Below are positions 8,163-16,600 of a stretch of DNA of 44,169 nucleotides, one piece after another (positions within the stretch are counted from its first letter, which is position 1; every line of letters starts with the position of its first letter). The DNA is from Candidatus Kaiserbacteria bacterium (GTDB taxonomy: Bacteria; Patescibacteriota; Minisyncoccia; Phycocordibacterales; UBA2100), in assembly GCA_016217925.1 (NCBI GenBank), contig JACRFK010000005.1, positions 1 to 44,169 of the forward strand, given 5' to 3'. Below the pieces are notes generated by a model that had not been told where the DNA came from, made no database searches, and was given only the letters and a program-made list of their open reading frames with translations. A program made the position numbers and the translations under genes.

Positions 8163-8849
8163 ATGACACATACCGTACATCCATACGCACACCGACTCGG
8201 CATCATCCGCGACTGGAAGTCGCGTTGGTTCTCGAAGTCGCCGGCAAAATACCGGCAGAATGTCTGTGTGGACGCCGCTATCCGCCGTTTCCTCAAGAAG
8301 CGCCTGCGCGGAGCATACGTCACTTCGGTGGAGATTGAGCGCAACGAAAAGTCCGTCCGCGTCATCGTGAAGACCTCTCGGCCGGGATTGGTCATCGGCC
8401 GTGGTGGCGAGGGCTCAACGAAGCTGAGCAAAGAGATCGAGGCCGTTATGCGCACCGTGCCGCACGCGGAGCGCAAAGCCGTCCGTATCGACATCGAAGA
8501 GGTGCGTAGCCCGGAAGCGCAGGCCCCAGTCGTTGCATACATGGTCGCCGAAGGCTTGGAGAAGCGTCAGACGTTCCGCCGGGTACTCAAGCAGACCGTC
8601 GAGAAGGTGATGGCCAATCGCGATGTGCAGGGCGTGCGTATCGCCATCGCCGGACGCCTCGGCGGCGCGGAAATGTCTCGCACCGAAGAGATAAAGCGCG
8701 GCCGCGTACCGCTCCAGACGTTGCGCGCTGATATCGATTTCGCGCGCGAACAAGCGTATCTTCCGTACGGTGTCATCGGCGTCAAGGTATGGATATACCG
8801 CGGCAACATCTTCGCCGACGAAAAGCAATCCGCGAAAAGCGCACAATAA
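8163..8849 (+). CDS. rpsC: 30S ribosomal protein S3
   Basis: HRLGIIRDWKSRWF; KH-domain RPGLVIGRGGEG; AGRLGGAEMSRTE. Confidence 0.97.
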   Translation: MTHTVHPYAHRLGIIRDWKSRWFSKSPAKYRQNVCVDAAIRRFLKKRLRGAYVTSVEIERNEKSVRVIVKTSRPGLVIGRGGEGSTKLSKEIEAVMRTVPHAERKAVRIDIEEVRSPEAQAPVVAYMVAEGLEKRQTFRRVLKQTVEKVMANRDVQGVRIAIAGRLGGAEMSRTEEIKRGRVPLQTLRADIDFAREQAYLPYGVIGVKVWIYRGNIFADEKQSAKSAQ

Positions 8850-8852
8850 AAT

Positions 8853-9275
8853 ATGCTCGCACCCAAAAAAGCAAAATATCGCAAGTGGCAATCAGGACGC
8901 CGGGGCACAAAGCGCCTCAATACTCCGGAGACCCGTGGCGTCACGGTGGCTTTCGGCTCGCACGGCCTGAAGGCGCTTACGCAGGCGAGGGTCACTTCCA
9001 ATCAGATAGAAGCCGCGCGCCGCGCACTTACGCGTGCCGGCGGAAAAAGCGCAAAGATATGGATACGTATTTTCCCGGACAGACCGTTCACCAGGAAAGC
9101 CGCGGAAGTGGGCATGGGTAGCGGAAAGGGTGATGTCCAGGGCTATGTATTTGATGTGCGTCCGGGCCGGGTGATTTTTGAAATAGACGGAGCGACGGAT
9201 GCGGTAGCCCGCGAAGCGCTCCGCAAGGCAGGTACGAAATTGCCGCTCAGTGCACGCGTCGTCGTCCGCAATTAA
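8853..9275 (+). CDS. rplP: 50S ribosomal protein L16
   Basis: MLAPKKAKYRKWQSGRRGTKRLNTPETRGVTVAFGSHGLKAL; MGSGKGDVQGYVFDVRPG. Confidence 0.96.
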   Translation: MLAPKKAKYRKWQSGRRGTKRLNTPETRGVTVAFGSHGLKALTQARVTSNQIEAARRALTRAGGKSAKIWIRIFPDRPFTRKAAEVGMGSGKGDVQGYVFDVRPGRVIFEIDGATDAVAREALRKAGTKLPLSARVVVRN

Positions 9276-9280
9276 CGCAT

Positions 9281-9505
9281 ATGACTGATTTTTCAAAACA
9301 AGAAGTTTCTGAGCTGCAAAAAATCGTCGCGGATAAACGCGAGGCGCTTCGCGCGTTCCGCTTCGGCGGCGCAGGCAGCAGGGCTCGCGACGTGCGCACC
9401 GGCCGTACATTACGCCGGGAAATTGCGCAGATATTGACCGAATTGCGCGCGCGGCAATTGTCCGCACAGAAGACCGCAATTGCGTCTAGGGCCAAGAAAG
9501 CGTAG
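9281..9505 (+). CDS. rpmC: 50S ribosomal protein L29
   Basis: Position L16-L29-S17; LREFRF-like and RREIAQILTELRARQ. Confidence 0.88.
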   Translation: MTDFSKQEVSELQKIVADKREALRAFRFGGAGSRARDVRTGRTLRREIAQILTELRARQLSAQKTAIASRAKKA

Positions 9506-9524
9506 TATTCGCACTCATATTTGT

Positions 9525-9818
9525 ATGGAACCAGAACTCAAACAAGGAAAAACATTCGAAGGCATCGTCGTAAAATCGGCGATGAAAGACACGGCTACGG
9601 TCCAGGTGGAACGCTACGTAAAGCACCCGAAGTACAAGAAATTCATGCGTCTCTCGAAGAAGTTTTTGGTACACGATGTCGGTAATACTGCGCAGATAGG
9701 GGAGAAAGTGACTATCCGTGAGACTCGTCCCATCTCAAAGCGTAAGCGTTTTGTACTCGTTTCCCGCGACACGCAGGTGTCCGCCGAGGGCGGATCCTCC
9801 TCCGGAGGAAAAGAATAA
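9525..9818 (+). CDS. rpsQ: 30S ribosomal protein S17
   Basis: KTFEGIVVKSAMKDTATVQVERYVKHPKYKKFMRLSKKFLVHD...GEKVTIRETRPISKRKRF. Confidence 0.96.
   Translation: MEPELKQGKTFEGIVVKSAMKDTATVQVERYVKHPKYKKFMRLSKKFLVHDVGNTAQIGEKVTIRETRPISKRKRFVLVSRDTQVSAEGGSSSGGKE
9780..9812 (+). repeat. 33-nt coding palindrome (SAEGGSSSGGK) copy 2
   Basis: TCCGCCGAGGGCGGATCCTCCTCCGGAGGAAAA at the C-terminus of S17. Confidence 0.7.
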
Positions 9819-9822
9819 CTAT

Positions 9823-10203
9823 ATGATACAAGACAGAACTCTCGTGAAAATAGCGGACAATTCAGGCGGCATCATCGGCCGTGTCTTCAAGATATTGGGT
9901 GGTTCCAAGAGGCGCTACGCCGGCATCGGTGACGAGATAGTCATTTCGATACAGACAGCGCAGCCACGCAAATCGGTAAAAAAGAAAGAAGTGCACCGTG
10001 CGGTCATCGTACGTCAGCGCAATGCCTTCCGCCGAGCCGACGGTTCGTACGTACGCTTCGACGAGAATGCCGTCGTCCTCATCGCCGGCTCGGGCAAGGA
10101 GCCGAAAGAACCGAAGGCAAATCGCGTATTCGGTCCCATCCCACGCGAAGTCGTCGAACGGGGATATCAGCGCATCGGCTCGCTCGCGCCGGAAATCGTC
10201 TAA
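9823..10203 (+). CDS. rplN: 50S ribosomal protein L14
   Basis: MIQDRTLVKIADNSGG...FDENAVVLI...VFGPIPREV. Confidence 0.97.
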   Translation: MIQDRTLVKIADNSGGIIGRVFKILGGSKRRYAGIGDEIVISIQTAQPRKSVKKKEVHRAVIVRQRNAFRRADGSYVRFDENAVVLIAGSGKEPKEPKANRVFGPIPREVVERGYQRIGSLAPEIV

Positions 10204-10204
10204 T

Positions 10205-10516
10205 ATGAAATTGAAAAAAGGAGATAAGGTCCTCGTTATTGCGGGGAAGAACAAAGGTCAAAGCGGCGCCATCGTACGTGTCCTCACTGCCGAGAACAAA
10301 GTATTGCTCGACGGTATCAATCTCGTGAAGCGCCACCGCAGGCCGTCGGCCCAGAACCGCAAGGGGCAGATAATCGACAAGCCGATGCCGATACACGCGT
10401 CCAACGTTATGCTCATGGACCCGAAGACAGGCAAGCCGACGCGTATCAAGATTGTCCGCGATGCGGACGGCTCACGCGAGCGCGTAGCGGTTAAGAGCGG
10501 CGAAACACTAAAGTAG
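10205..10516 (+). CDS. rplX: 50S ribosomal protein L24
   Basis: MKLKKGDKVLVIAGKNKGQSGAIVRVL; KOW motif. Confidence 0.96.
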   Translation: MKLKKGDKVLVIAGKNKGQSGAIVRVLTAENKVLLDGINLVKRHRRPSAQNRKGQIIDKPMPIHASNVMLMDPKTGKPTRIKIVRDADGSRERVAVKSGETLK

Positions 10517-10526
10517 GGTATATCGT

Positions 10527-11066
10527 ATGAATGCAACAAAAACACATAACAAAACATTTGATGCGCTCAAGAGCGAATTGGGCTACACCAATGTCATGCA
10601 GACGCCGAAGATCGCAAAGATTATCGTCTCGACGGGTGTCGGCAAAACCAACAAGGATAAGAAGCGTCTTGAGCTCGTCGTAGACCGCCTCGCGCGCCTG
10701 ACCGGCCAGGCACCCGCAGTGCGCGGGGCCAAGAAGAGCATTGCGAACTTCAAATCACGCATCGGCGATATCGTCGGGTATCAGGTGACACTCCGCGGAG
10801 CGCGCATGCAGTCATTCCTCGACAAGCTCATCCACATCGTCTTGCCGCGCGTAAAGGACTTCCGCGGCATTAAGACCTCCGCCATCGACGAGATGGGCAA
10901 CATCTCCATCGGGTTCAAAGAGCACATCGTTTTCCCCGAAACTTCCGACGAAGACTCAAAAGACATCTTCGGCCTTGCGGTCACCATCGTCACGACAGCG
11001 AAGTCCAAGAAAGAAGCCGAAGCCTACCTCCGCCACCTCGGCCTTCCTCTGCAAGAAAATACATAG
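10527..11066 (+). CDS. rplE: 50S ribosomal protein L5
   Basis: PKIAKIIVSTGVGKTNKDKKRLE...FKSRIGDIVGYQVTLRG...DFRGI. Confidence 0.97.
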   Translation: MNATKTHNKTFDALKSELGYTNVMQTPKIAKIIVSTGVGKTNKDKKRLELVVDRLARLTGQAPAVRGAKKSIANFKSRIGDIVGYQVTLRGARMQSFLDKLIHIVLPRVKDFRGIKTSAIDEMGNISIGFKEHIVFPETSDEDSKDIFGLAVTIVTTAKSKKEAEAYLRHLGLPLQENT

Positions 11067-11148
11067 TCTACCATTTGCCCGTGCGGCAAAGGGTTCATAT
11101 TCCTAAAGTCAGTCTATAGCGAGGAATAGGAATATTTGGCACCTCGCT

Positions 11149-11733
11149 TTATTTTGAGAGGCCAAAGTGTTTTTTAATCCATCCGTCGTTCTCAATCGAC
11201 TCAACGATTGCATATAGAATGTCCTTCCCGATTCTCATGTCCGCCTTGAGAAGCACTATAAGGTCTTCGCAGTCGTAGGGGAATACCCATACACTGTCTT
11301 GAAGTCTCAAGAATCCGCACGCTCGCATCTCGCTGCGTAGGTGGTCTCGATCCTGCCTACGTTGTTGTGGTATGTCGAACATAACCAACCGCCACCGCTT
11401 GTCCCACCGTTTGCCCTGCTGTGCCGCGAGTGCAGCCTTCTGTTCTTCAAGTGCAATTGCCCGTCTGCCCGCCTCGGTAATTTCCATGCGCTTCTTTCCG
11501 TTTTTCTCAACGAAACGTACGTAGCCCTTGATGGCGAGTCGGCTCGCCGCAGTACGGGCTTGGAACGCGAGCTTATACCGCTTCTTCCCCATGATCCCCG
11601 GCAAGGCCGAAAATATATTCGGCGCAAGCATTGCGACGGCGAGCGTCCCGGTAACAGCAACCGTGGCGAGCACGGCTTTCTGTATATTTTCCTTCTTCCG
11701 CCGTTTCCTCGTCTCCTCTTCCATCTTTCCCAT
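11149..11733 (-). CDS. PaaX-like / Cas2-fold C-terminal transcriptional regulator
   Basis: WDKRWRLVMFDIPQQRRQDRDHLRSEMRACGFLRLQDSVWVFPYDCEDLI. Confidence 0.75.
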   Translation of the reverse strand: MGKMEEETRKRRKKENIQKAVLATVAVTGTLAVAMLAPNIFSALPGIMGKKRYKLAFQARTAASRLAIKGYVRFVEKNGKKRMEITEAGRRAIALEEQKAALAAQQGKRWDKRWRLVMFDIPQQRRQDRDHLRSEMRACGFLRLQDSVWVFPYDCEDLIVLLKADMRIGKDILYAIVESIENDGWIKKHFGLSK

Positions 11734-11767
11734 ATTCCTATCTTACACCACCGCGAGAGATAGGAAT
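11734..11767. promoter_or_regulatory. Operator-like palindrome overlapping PaaX-like promoter and start
   Basis: ATTCCTATCT (11734-11743)/AGATAGGAAT (11758-11767), with minus-strand TAAGAT 6 nt from the ATG. Confidence 0.5.
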
Positions 11768-11811
11768 GTCTGATTATGCACAGACGGCTGGGTTGGGAAT
11801 CAACATACAAG

Positions 11812-11868
11812 GACAAAAAAGCAGAATCCTTCCTCCGCAACCGCGGCCTCCCGCTCCAAGACAATTAA
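11812..11868 (+). pseudogene. Displaced rplE 3'-end remnant
   Basis: DKKAESFLRNRGLPLQDN* parallels the L5 tail KKEAEAYLRHLGLPLQENT*. Confidence 0.7.
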
Positions 11869-12323
11869 GGCTCTTTTTGCATAAGCGCTTCTTGGGGTAT
11901 TTCCTGCAAGTTCTTAACTTTGATAGCAGTTTGATTTTCTATCACGGCCTTTGCTAGTCGGTGCATACCATCGATGATACTTCCCTGATAAAGAATGATA
12001 GGGAAAGAGTAATCCGCGATTTGGATTTGGTGGATGTGATGACTGAGACTCGGGTAGCGTGAGGTCGACCGCTCAAATCCTTCTTCTCGAAGGATCTGCA
12101 CAACAAATTCCGGCGTTATCTTTCCAAGTTCATCTGTCCAACAAAAATCTCCCATTTGCGGTAATAGATTACTGATTGCCATTTCTTCCGCGGCTACGTT
12201 CTCAGCCAAGTGTATCAGTCGATACACATCGATGTTCATGCCTCGATGTTCCGCCGAATGAGTATTCCCCGGAACGCTACGTGCAGGTATAATCCGCTGC
12301 TGCGGTCTCAGTTGCTTCTCCAT
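11865..12323 (-). CDS. ParB/sulfiredoxin-like nuclease-fold protein
   Basis: VYRLIHLAE...YSFPIILYQGSIIDGMHRLAKAVIENQTAIKVKNL. Confidence 0.6.
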   Translation of the reverse strand: MEKQLRPQQRIIPARSVPGNTHSAEHRGMNIDVYRLIHLAENVAAEEMAISNLLPQMGDFCWTDELGKITPEFVVQILREEGFERSTSRYPSLSHHIHQIQIADYSFPIILYQGSIIDGMHRLAKAVIENQTAIKVKNLQEIPQEALMQKEP

Positions 12324-12344
12324 GCAGCCAGTATAACCTCACCG

Positions 12345-12373
12345 TTGACTTCTAGGGTCATCTCGCGTATATT
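12345..12373 (+). promoter_or_regulatory. Near-consensus promoter for rpsN-spc segment
   Basis: TTGACT 12345-12350, 17-nt spacer, TATATT 12368-12373. Confidence 0.65.
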
Positions 12374-12535
12374 TCCTCTGCCTCGTAGGGGGCTTTGTTT
12401 TTTAGCCTGATCCCGCCCTTTCTGAATAAAGAGCGGGATATCGTAAGAAACCGAAGCCACGCGAAGCTTTCGTAACCAGGTGCCGCAAGGCGGGGTGCAG
12501 AAGCTTCAAACTCTCCTTACTCGGCGCATATCTCT

Positions 12536-12721
12536 ATGGCAAAGAAATCAATGAAAATAAAGGCGCGACGGACGCCGAAATTCTCAAGCCGCACCGTGCG
12601 ACGCTGCTTCAAGTGCGGTCGCCCGCGCGGGTTTATGCGCGATTTCAATCTGTGCCGCATCTGTTTCCGCGAAGAAGCATTGGAAGGAAATATCCCGGGA
12701 ATCAAAAAATCTTCATGGTAA
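12536..12721 (+). CDS. rpsN: 30S ribosomal protein S14, zinc-binding type Z
   Basis: 61 aa, [25 protein letters not shown]. Confidence 0.95.
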   Translation: MAKKSMKIKARRTPKFSSRTVRRCFKCGRPRGFMRDFNLCRICFREEALEGNIPGIKKSSW

Positions 12722-13110
12722 ACGATACAATCGGTGACTTCATAGTGCGTCTCACGAATGCCGGTGCCATCAAGAAGGCGTCGGTCTCGATCCCGTACTC
12801 TGCGTTCAAGATGGCCGTCGCGGAAAAGTTGAAAGACATGGGTTACATACAGGACATCGAGAAAAAAGGAAAGAAGGTCAAGAAGACCCTCGACGTTACC
12901 CTCAAGTACGACGGAGCCGGAGAGCATGTCATCCGGGGCGTGAAGCGCGTCTCGAAGCCCGGTCGTCGTCTGTACAAGAGCACGCGCGAAATAATGCCGG
13001 TGCGCTACGGACACGGGGCATTGGTACTTTCGACACCGAAGGGTGTTCTCTCCGATAAGGAAGCACGTAAACAAAATGTTGGCGGCGAGGCCTTGTTCGA
13101 AATTTGGTAA
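12715..13110 (+). CDS. rpsH: 30S ribosomal protein S8
   Basis: [17 protein letters not shown]...[26 protein letters not shown]. Confidence 0.97.
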   Translation: MVNDTIGDFIVRLTNAGAIKKASVSIPYSAFKMAVAEKLKDMGYIQDIEKKGKKVKKTLDVTLKYDGAGEHVIRGVKRVSKPGRRLYKSTREIMPVRYGHGALVLSTPKGVLSDKEARKQNVGGEALFEIW

Positions 13111-13115
13111 ATAAT

Positions 13116-13664
13116 ATGAGCAGAATAGGAAAAAGAGCAATAACGATACCCACCGGCACTGATGTGTCCGTCGCTTCGAGCGAACTGGTAGTGAAAGGGA
13201 AGGGCGGGACCTTGAAGCGCATGGTACACCCCGCAGTGTCTATCTCGATAGCAAATGGGGAGGTCACCGTCACACCCAAAGAAAAGTCACGGCTCGGCCG
13301 CGCGCTCTGGGGCACGTACGCAGCGCATGTCCGCAATATGATAGGTGGAGTAAACACTCCGTTCGTAAAGAAGCTGCAAGTAGAAGGCATCGGGTACAAG
13401 GCCGAACTTTCAGGCAAACAACTCAAGCTCACCGTCGGGTTCTCGCATCCTGTGGTACTTGCTATTCCCGAGGGCATCACCGCGGCCGTCGAAAAGAATA
13501 TCATCACTGTCTCGGGCGCCGACAAAGAGGCTGTCGGCGAATTCGCCGCTTCGATCCGGGCACAGAAGAAACCGGAGCCGTACAAGGGCAAGGGAATACG
13601 GTACGAAGGCGAAGTCGTACGCCAGAAGCAGGGCAAAAAAGCCGCTGCTGCAGCAACCGCATAA
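13116..13664 (+). CDS. rplF: 50S ribosomal protein L6
   Basis: MSRIGKRAITIPTGTDV...VEGIGYKAELSGKQLKLTVGFSHPV. Confidence 0.97.
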   Translation: MSRIGKRAITIPTGTDVSVASSELVVKGKGGTLKRMVHPAVSISIANGEVTVTPKEKSRLGRALWGTYAAHVRNMIGGVNTPFVKKLQVEGIGYKAELSGKQLKLTVGFSHPVVLAIPEGITAAVEKNIITVSGADKEAVGEFAASIRAQKKPEPYKGKGIRYEGEVVRQKQGKKAAAAATA

Positions 13665-13666
13665 AC

Positions 13667-13790
13667 AGAGTATGGATAAAAAACTCATCTACTTCGTTAC
13701 AGGGCCCCAGCACCGCTCTCGCCGTATTTCCAATACGTCTCGAGCGTTGCCTTCCCCGTGCCTCGTATCTGAGCTTTTTATCCACACTCT
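13667..13790. mobile_element. 124-nt near-palindromic element between rplF and rplR with ORFs on both strands
   Basis: 21-nt arms 13667-13687/13770-13790 (19/21 paired); + ORF 13672-13797 [41 protein letters not shown]; minus frame from GTG 13785 reads [40 protein letters not shown]. Confidence 0.7.
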
Positions 13791-13799
13791 AAAATAAGT

Positions 13800-14144
13800 A
13801 TGGCGCTCTCTAAAACACAGCAAAGAATCCGCCGCCACAAGCGCGTGCGCGCGAAGGTAATCGGGACGGAAACCCGTCCTCGACTTTCGGTATTCAAATC
13901 CAATACACGCCTCGTGGCGCAGATCATCGACGACACGAAGGGCGTCACTATCGCAGCTGTTTCATCGGGAAGCGAAAAGGGGAAGACTCCGCGCGAACGA
14001 GCAGAAGCAGCGGCTACGACTATCGCAAAACTCGCGAGCGGGAAAGGCATCAAAGCTGTCGTGTTCGACCGCGGTGGTTTCCAATACCTTGGCACGGTAA
14101 AAGCCTTTGCGGACGCTGCACGCGCTGCGGGATTAGAATTTTAA
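13800..14144 (+). CDS. rplR: 50S ribosomal protein L18
   Basis: [37 protein letters not shown]. Confidence 0.96.
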   Translation: MALSKTQQRIRRHKRVRAKVIGTETRPRLSVFKSNTRLVAQIIDDTKGVTIAAVSSGSEKGKTPRERAEAAATTIAKLASGKGIKAVVFDRGGFQYLGTVKAFADAARAAGLEF

Positions 14145-14167
14145 CCCCATGAGAAAATAAATATTGT

Positions 14168-14860
14168 ATGACCGATAAAAATCCAAAAGACTCGACAGAT
14201 AAAGTTCTCACTACGCCACAGACGTCTTTTTCTCACGGGGTGGCAGATGAAAATACAAAAGAAATAAAACCGACCGAAGTAGCAGCGGCCGAGGTGTCAT
14301 CGCAGGCTCCGACTGACACGCGCACACCGAAGGCGGGGTTTGCTGGCCGAGGCAATCGCGATCGTCGCGGGGGCGGGAGAGGTGGCCGACCGGGCGGAGG
14401 ACGCCGTGGGGGAGATGAACGCCGCAGCGAGTTCGCACAAAAGTTGATCGGTATTCGCCGCGTCGCGCGCGTCATGGCAGGAGGTCGTCGCTTCAATTTC
14501 AGCGCAGCACTCGTCTTGGGCGACAAGAAGGGGCGTGTGGGCGTCGGATTGGGCAAAGCGGCGGATACGGCACAGGCGATAGAAAAAGCCACTCGCGCAG
14601 CGAAGCGTGCGATGATACAGGTCAACCTCACGAAGAGCCGCAGCATTCCCCACAACATCGAAGCGAAGTTCTGCGCATCACGCGTGGAGATCCGTCCGAG
14701 TGCCGGTCGCGGGCTCGTCGCGGGCTCTTCGGTGCGTACTGTTCTTGAACTTGCAGGTGTAACCGACGTGACCGCGAAGTTGCTCTCGCGCAGCAAGAAT
14801 CCGGTGAACAACGCGCGCGCAGCAATCGAAGCTCTTAAGAAAATATCCATCGGAAAATAA
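14168..14860 (+). CDS. rpsE: 30S ribosomal protein S5
   Basis: EFAQKLIGIRRVARVMAGGRRFNFSAALVLGDKKGRVGVGLGKA. Confidence 0.96.
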   Translation: MTDKNPKDSTDKVLTTPQTSFSHGVADENTKEIKPTEVAAAEVSSQAPTDTRTPKAGFAGRGNRDRRGGGRGGRPGGGRRGGDERRSEFAQKLIGIRRVARVMAGGRRFNFSAALVLGDKKGRVGVGLGKAADTAQAIEKATRAAKRAMIQVNLTKSRSIPHNIEAKFCASRVEIRPSAGRGLVAGSSVRTVLELAGVTDVTAKLLSRSKNPVNNARAAIEALKKISIGK

Positions 14861-14865
14861 CTTAT

Positions 14866-15309
14866 ATGGCATCACTCAATTCACTCAAACGCACGACTGC
14901 ACGCAAAGAGCTGCGCGTCGGACGCGGAGGCAAGCGCGGCAAGACCTCCGGCCGCGGCACCAAAGGTCAGAACGCGCGCGCAGGTCGCAAAAAGCGTCCG
15001 GAAATGCGCGACATAATCAAGAAGTTGCCGAAGCGCCGTGGATACGGAAAGAATCGTGGGCGCAGCGTTGACGGTACCCGATTGGACGCCGTTGTTATCT
15101 CCCTCGATCGCCTCGAGAAGCTTTTTGATAGCGGTGCCGAAGTCACGTCGAAAACGCTCGCAGAGAAGCATGCGATCTCTACTCGTGTTATGCCGCCTGT
15201 TAAGATAGTGGGGACCGGCAGCCTAAGCAAGAAGCTCTCGGTCAAGGGTATCGCAGTCTCAGCAGGAGCGCGTGTCGCGATAGAGAAGGCGGGAGGTAGC
15301 ATAGCCTAA
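14866..15309 (+). CDS. rplO: 50S ribosomal protein L15
   Basis: KELRVGRGGKRGKTSGRGTKGQNARAG; directly follows S5 with no rpmD. Confidence 0.95.
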   Translation: MASLNSLKRTTARKELRVGRGGKRGKTSGRGTKGQNARAGRKKRPEMRDIIKKLPKRRGYGKNRGRSVDGTRLDAVVISLDRLEKLFDSGAEVTSKTLAEKHAISTRVMPPVKIVGTGSLSKKLSVKGIAVSAGARVAIEKAGGSIA

Positions 15310-15322
15310 ACGAACCAGATAT

Positions 15323-16597
15323 ATGATGGAATCATTTCTTCGCAAAATAAAGCTTGTCTTCGAAGATGAGACTCTACGCACACGCATTCTCTTCATCCTC
15401 GGCGCTCTCGTCGTTTTTCGTCTTCTCGCCGCGATTCCCATTCCGGGTATTAATGCGGCGCAACTTGATTCTTTTTTGAACAGCAATCAATTCCTCGGAC
15501 TCCTCAACATCTTTTCCGGAGGTGGTTTCTCAAACCTATCGATCATGATGATCGGTGTCTCTCCGTACATCACCGCATCTATCGTGATGCAGCTCATGAC
15601 GATTCTCATTCCGCGACTGAAAGAGATGTACCAAGAAGAGGGAGATGCGGGCCGTATGCGCTTCATGCAGTACTCGCGTTACCTCTCGGTGCCTCTGGCG
15701 TTCATCCAAGGTTTCGGGTTCCTTCTTCTCCTACAGCAGAACGGTATTGTTTCGCAGCTCTCCCCGCTCGGCTTTGTCACCAATGTGGTTGTGATCGCAG
15801 CGGGCGCGATGCTCATCATGTGGATCGGTGAGCTCATTTCCGAGTTTGGTGTCGGCAACGGCATCTCGCTTATCATCTTCGCCGGTATCGTTGCTGGTTT
15901 ACCATCCTCTCTCGCACAACTGATCTTCAGTTTCGACGTCTCGCAGGTCCCTGTCTATCTCGGATTTACCATCGCTGCCGCGGTCATCATCGCGGGAGTC
16001 GTCTACATCACCGAAGCAGAGCGCCCGATCCCGGTCACGTATGCGCGGCGCGTACGAGGGACAAAGGTCCTCGGCGGCATCTCTACGTATTTACCCCTGC
16101 GCGTGAATCAAGCGGGTGTCATTCCGATTATTTTTGCGCTCTCCATTCTTCTCTTTCCGCAGATGATCGCCACATTCCTCGCACAGAGCGCCATTCCGTT
16201 CATCGCATCAGGCGCTTCGGCGGTCGTTGCGGCACTTGCCAATCAATGGGTCTACGGCGCGCTCTATTTCTTTTTGGTCGTCGTCTTCACATACTTCTAC
16301 ACTGCTATCACGTTTGAGCCGAACCAGATCGCAAAAAACCTCCAGAAGAACGGCGCCTTCATTCCGGGTGTACGTCCGGGAGGCACGACGAGCGAGTACC
16401 TCGGCAACATCATCACCCGCATCACCCTCGTCGGCGCGCTTTTCCTCGGAGTGCTTGCGGTCTTGCCGATAGTCCTACAAGGGATTACCGGCATCACCGT
16501 AATAACCATCGGCGGTACCGCCCTTCTCATCGTCGTCTCCGTTGTGCTTGACCTGGTGAAAAAGATTGACGCACAGACCTCCATACGGGAGTATTAG
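15323..16597 (+). CDS. secY: Preprotein translocase subunit SecY
   Basis: Polytopic; RLLAAIPIPGIN...GVSPYITASIVMQL...GNGISLIIFAGIV. Confidence 0.97.
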   Translation: MMESFLRKIKLVFEDETLRTRILFILGALVVFRLLAAIPIPGINAAQLDSFLNSNQFLGLLNIFSGGGFSNLSIMMIGVSPYITASIVMQLMTILIPRLKEMYQEEGDAGRMRFMQYSRYLSVPLAFIQGFGFLLLLQQNGIVSQLSPLGFVTNVVVIAAGAMLIMWIGELISEFGVGNGISLIIFAGIVAGLPSSLAQLIFSFDVSQVPVYLGFTIAAAVIIAGVVYITEAERPIPVTYARRVRGTKVLGGISTYLPLRVNQAGVIPIIFALSILLFPQMIATFLAQSAIPFIASGASAVVAALANQWVYGALYFFLVVVFTYFYTAITFEPNQIAKNLQKNGAFIPGVRPGGTTSEYLGNIITRITLVGALFLGVLAVLPIVLQGITGITVITIGGTALLIVVSVVLDLVKKIDAQTSIREY

Positions 16598-16600
16598 CGG

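Noticed and set aside
11149-11733. Cas2-like domain suggesting CRISPR-Cas
   Set aside because: PaaX-type regulators share a Cas2-like fold; no Cas1, other cas genes or repeat-spacer array in the window.
13672-13797. Treating the rplF/rplR mini-ORF as an ordinary small protein gene
   Set aside because: Entire ORF lies within a near-palindrome that encodes a similar peptide on the other strand; DNA/RNA structure is the primary signal and coding status is unproven.
14860-14866. Missing rpmD (L30) as a novel finding
   Set aside because: Absence of uL30 is an established trait of CPR bacteria.
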